Positions 6,482 to 7,919 of a stretch of DNA of 7,919 nt are shown here, piece after piece (the stretch's first letter is position 1; each line of letters begins with the position of its first letter). Source of the DNA: Prado023 sp964638055 (GTDB lineage Bacteria; Actinomycetota; Actinomycetes; S36-B12; CAIYMF01); NCBI GenBank assembly GCA_964638055.1, contig CAZWXF010000116.1, positions 1 through 7,919 of the forward strand. Reading direction: 5' to 3'. The notes beneath the pieces were generated by a model that saw nothing but the letters and a program-made list of their open reading frames with translations, had not been told where the DNA came from and did no database searches. The position numbers and the translations under genes are program-made.

Positions 6482-7753
6482 TCACCTCAGCGCCATGGCG
6501 TCCTCGATGTCCTTGCCCGCTTGCGTCATGGTCTTCTGTGGATCATCGCCGTCCATGACGTCCAGCTGCGCCTGGCTGAGCGCCGGCATCACGTCATCGA
6601 ACTCGGGGAGGTTCGGATACGGCACCGAGGCGTCGGCGAAGTCCCCGAAGCCCTTGATGAGCGGGTCATCCGCCGCCACCGCCTGGAAGTTCTCCAGCCA
6701 TGCAGGGACCAGATGGTCAGTGGAGGCTGCGAGGGCGGTCATGAAGCCGGTGGACATGGCGGTCTCCGTGAGGAACTGCTGAGCACCTTCCGGGTTGGCC
6801 GCGAAGGCGGACAGGAGCAGCCCCGTGGAGCTCACCAGGGCAGATGCGGAGTTGTCTGGGTTGTCAGTGAAGCCCGGAACGGCCGATACGGCCACCGGAA
6901 TGCCTGCATCCTGGGCGGGGGCTATGCTCCACGGCCCGGAGATGAAGTACGCGGCATGACCCGAGGTGAAGGCGTCGAGCGCCTCGTCGAGCGTGACCTC
7001 GGGATCGAACACCCCGTCCTCGGTGAGCTCCGCGAGGTCCTCGGCGGCCGCGACGCTGCCCGACTCGCCTACGCCCAACTGCTCTGGGAGGTATTCGCCC
7101 TCGGAGTTCATCCCGAAGACCGTGCCGCCCGACGCGGAGTACAGCGGATGCCAGTGGTAGGCGTCGCCGAAGTCCCCGACGGGCATGGCGATCGGCAGCG
7201 TGACGGATCCGTCCTTCTCCAGACGCAGACCGTCGCTGGCCATCGCCTCGATGGACGCCGGAGCCTCCGGTGCGAGCTTGGTGTTGCGCAGCAGCGCGAG
7301 GCTCTCGGTCGCGAACGGAACTCCATACTCGTTGCCCTCGAAGCGGAACGCCTGGGTCGAGATCGGCCGGAAGCTGTTGGCCTGGGCGGCCAGGTCGATG
7401 GGCGCCACGAGGTTGCCGCGCGCGAACGTCCCCACCCATTCACTGCGGCCGACCAGCAGGTCGGGCCCGAGCCCCTGCGGCGCCTGCTCGGGCAGGTTGG
7501 TCTGGATGTCCTGCAGCGTCATGGGCTGGACCACGACCTCGACCCCTGTGGCCTGCTGGTGGGCGGTGGCGAAGCTCTCGATCGCAGGAGCGGAGGCCTC
7601 GTCCGCCCAGATGAGGATGGACGACTCGGTGGGGGTCGCAGAGTCGGGCGTCTCGCCATTCGGCTCGTCGCTGGCACATCCGGCGATGATCAGGACCAGG
7701 GCGAGGATCATCAACACCACCATGGGCAGGCCCCGCCGGGCGGTAGCAGTCAC
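6482..7753 (-). CDS. Sugar ABC transporter substrate-binding lipoprotein, MalE-like
   Basis: This 423-residue extracellular lipoprotein would capture a sugar and hand it to an ABC permease. The signal peptide has basic residues (ARR), a hydrophobic core to about residue 23 and a lipobox I-A-G-C with the lipidated Cys26. An acidic, Thr/Pro-rich linker follows. The mature part tracks maltose-binding protein through its length: ILIWAD near the start, GPDLLVGRSEWVG (Trp106), YGVPFATESLALLRN, YHWHPLYSASGG (Trp201), AYFISGPWS (Trp275) and VPYPNLPEFDDV near the end. In MalE the matching places line the maltodextrin pocket, so a maltooligosaccharide or related sugar is a reasonable but unproven ligand. 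The GTG start has a strong AGGAGG nine bases upstream. No permease genes follow; the downstream neighbour is convergent and the upstream neighbour is a divergent tRNA gene. Its partners must lie elsewhere, possibly including the ATPase encoded at 133-1227. Confidence 0.92.
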   Translation of the reverse strand: MTATARRGLPMVVLMILALVLIIAGCASDEPNGETPDSATPTESSILIWADEASAPAIESFATAHQQATGVEVVVQPMTLQDIQTNLPEQAPQGLGPDLLVGRSEWVGTFARGNLVAPIDLAAQANSFRPISTQAFRFEGNEYGVPFATESLALLRNTKLAPEAPASIEAMASDGLRLEKDGSVTLPIAMPVGDFGDAYHWHPLYSASGGTVFGMNSEGEYLPEQLGVGESGSVAAAEDLAELTEDGVFDPEVTLDEALDAFTSGHAAYFISGPWSIAPAQDAGIPVAVSAVPGFTDNPDNSASALVSSTGLLLSAFAANPEGAQQFLTETAMSTGFMTALAASTDHLVPAWLENFQAVAADDPLIKGFGDFADASVPYPNLPEFDDVMPALSQAQLDVMDGDDPQKTMTQAGKDIEDAMALR

Positions 7754-7762
7754 GACCTGATG

Positions 7763-7768
7763 CCTCCT
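7763..7768 (-). promoter_or_regulatory. Ribosome binding site of the sugar-binding protein gene
   Basis: Read on the minus strand this is AGGAGG, ending nine bases before the GTG at 7753. It is the strongest Shine-Dalgarno sequence seen in the window and supports the GTG start over the internal ATG at codon 11. Confidence 0.75.
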
Positions 7769-7876
7769 CGCGTCCGTTCGCCCGCTGACAGGGCTGGGGC
7801 CATCATGCCGTGGGGGTCTGACATCGGTGGGGGAGGCCGCGCTCGGGGTGTCCTAAGGTTGGAAGCGGCACGACCG

Positions 7877-7919
7877 GCCGGCGTGGCGCAATTGGCAGCG
7901 CACCTGTCTTGTAAACAGG
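7877..7919 (+). tRNA. tRNA-Thr (anticodon UGU), 5' part cut by the window edge
   Basis: The visible 43 bases fold as the 5' part of a tRNA: acceptor strand GCCGGCG, T8 and G9, D-stem GCGC/GCGC around the loop AATTGGCA (with the conserved GG), A26, and anticodon stem CCTGT/ACAGG around the loop CTTGTAA. The anticodon TGT (7910-7912) reads ACA, hence threonine. The variable loop, T-arm and 3' acceptor strand lie beyond the window. A TAAGGT sequence at 7854-7859 fits a -10 box with a start about 11 bases before the tRNA, though no clear -35 is present. Confidence 0.9.

Noticed and set aside
6006..6782. Plus-strand open frame across the convergent spacer and into the binding-protein gene
   Set aside because: It begins within the end of the SWIM gene, crosses a G-rich spacer and is antisense to the lipoprotein gene; no domain or credible start signal is visible.

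Overview
The window looks like a chromosomal segment of a high-GC actinobacterium. GC-rich codons, GTG starts, 4-bp start/stop overlaps, a leaderless-type promoter and the gene families all point that way. A Propionibacteriales-like host is possible because of the short repeat GGTCGAGCTTGTCGAGACC, which I remember as frequent in that group, but this is recollection and not a computed placement. The sequence is a draft: a run of exactly 100 N interrupts one gene at 4591-4690.

Layout from left to right. Positions 1-132 are intergenic and carry one copy of the short repeat. A minus-strand MalK/MsmK/UgpC-type sugar ABC transporter ATPase follows (133-1227). A divergent control region of about 200 bp separates it from a plus-strand three-gene operon: an N-terminally membrane-anchored alpha/beta hydrolase (1431-2357), a SNF2/HelZ-type DNA-dependent ATPase (2354-5395, containing the gap) and a SWIM zinc-finger protein (5392-6084). 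Both junctions in the operon are 4-nt overlaps (GTGA and ATGA), so translation is probably coupled. A G-rich convergent spacer of about 400 bp follows, with a hairpin that may terminate both sides. A MalE-like sugar-binding lipoprotein (6482-7753, minus) comes next, and the 5' half of a tRNA-Thr(UGU) gene is cut by the right edge.

Functionally there are two themes. The first is carbohydrate import: an ATPase and a binding lipoprotein are both present, about 5 kb apart, each as an apparent single gene, and no permease is in the window. The second is nucleic-acid remodelling: the SNF2-SWIM gene pair recurs in actinobacteria, and M. tuberculosis helZ (Rv2101) with its SWIM neighbour is the parallel I remember. 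Here a membrane hydrolase is joined to the front of the pair. The most unusual feature is a copy-variable-looking short repeat inside the SNF2 gene. It is read in frame as P-V-E-L-V-E-(T/A)-R-G on both sides of the assembly gap, and a related copy lies in non-coding DNA at the left edge.
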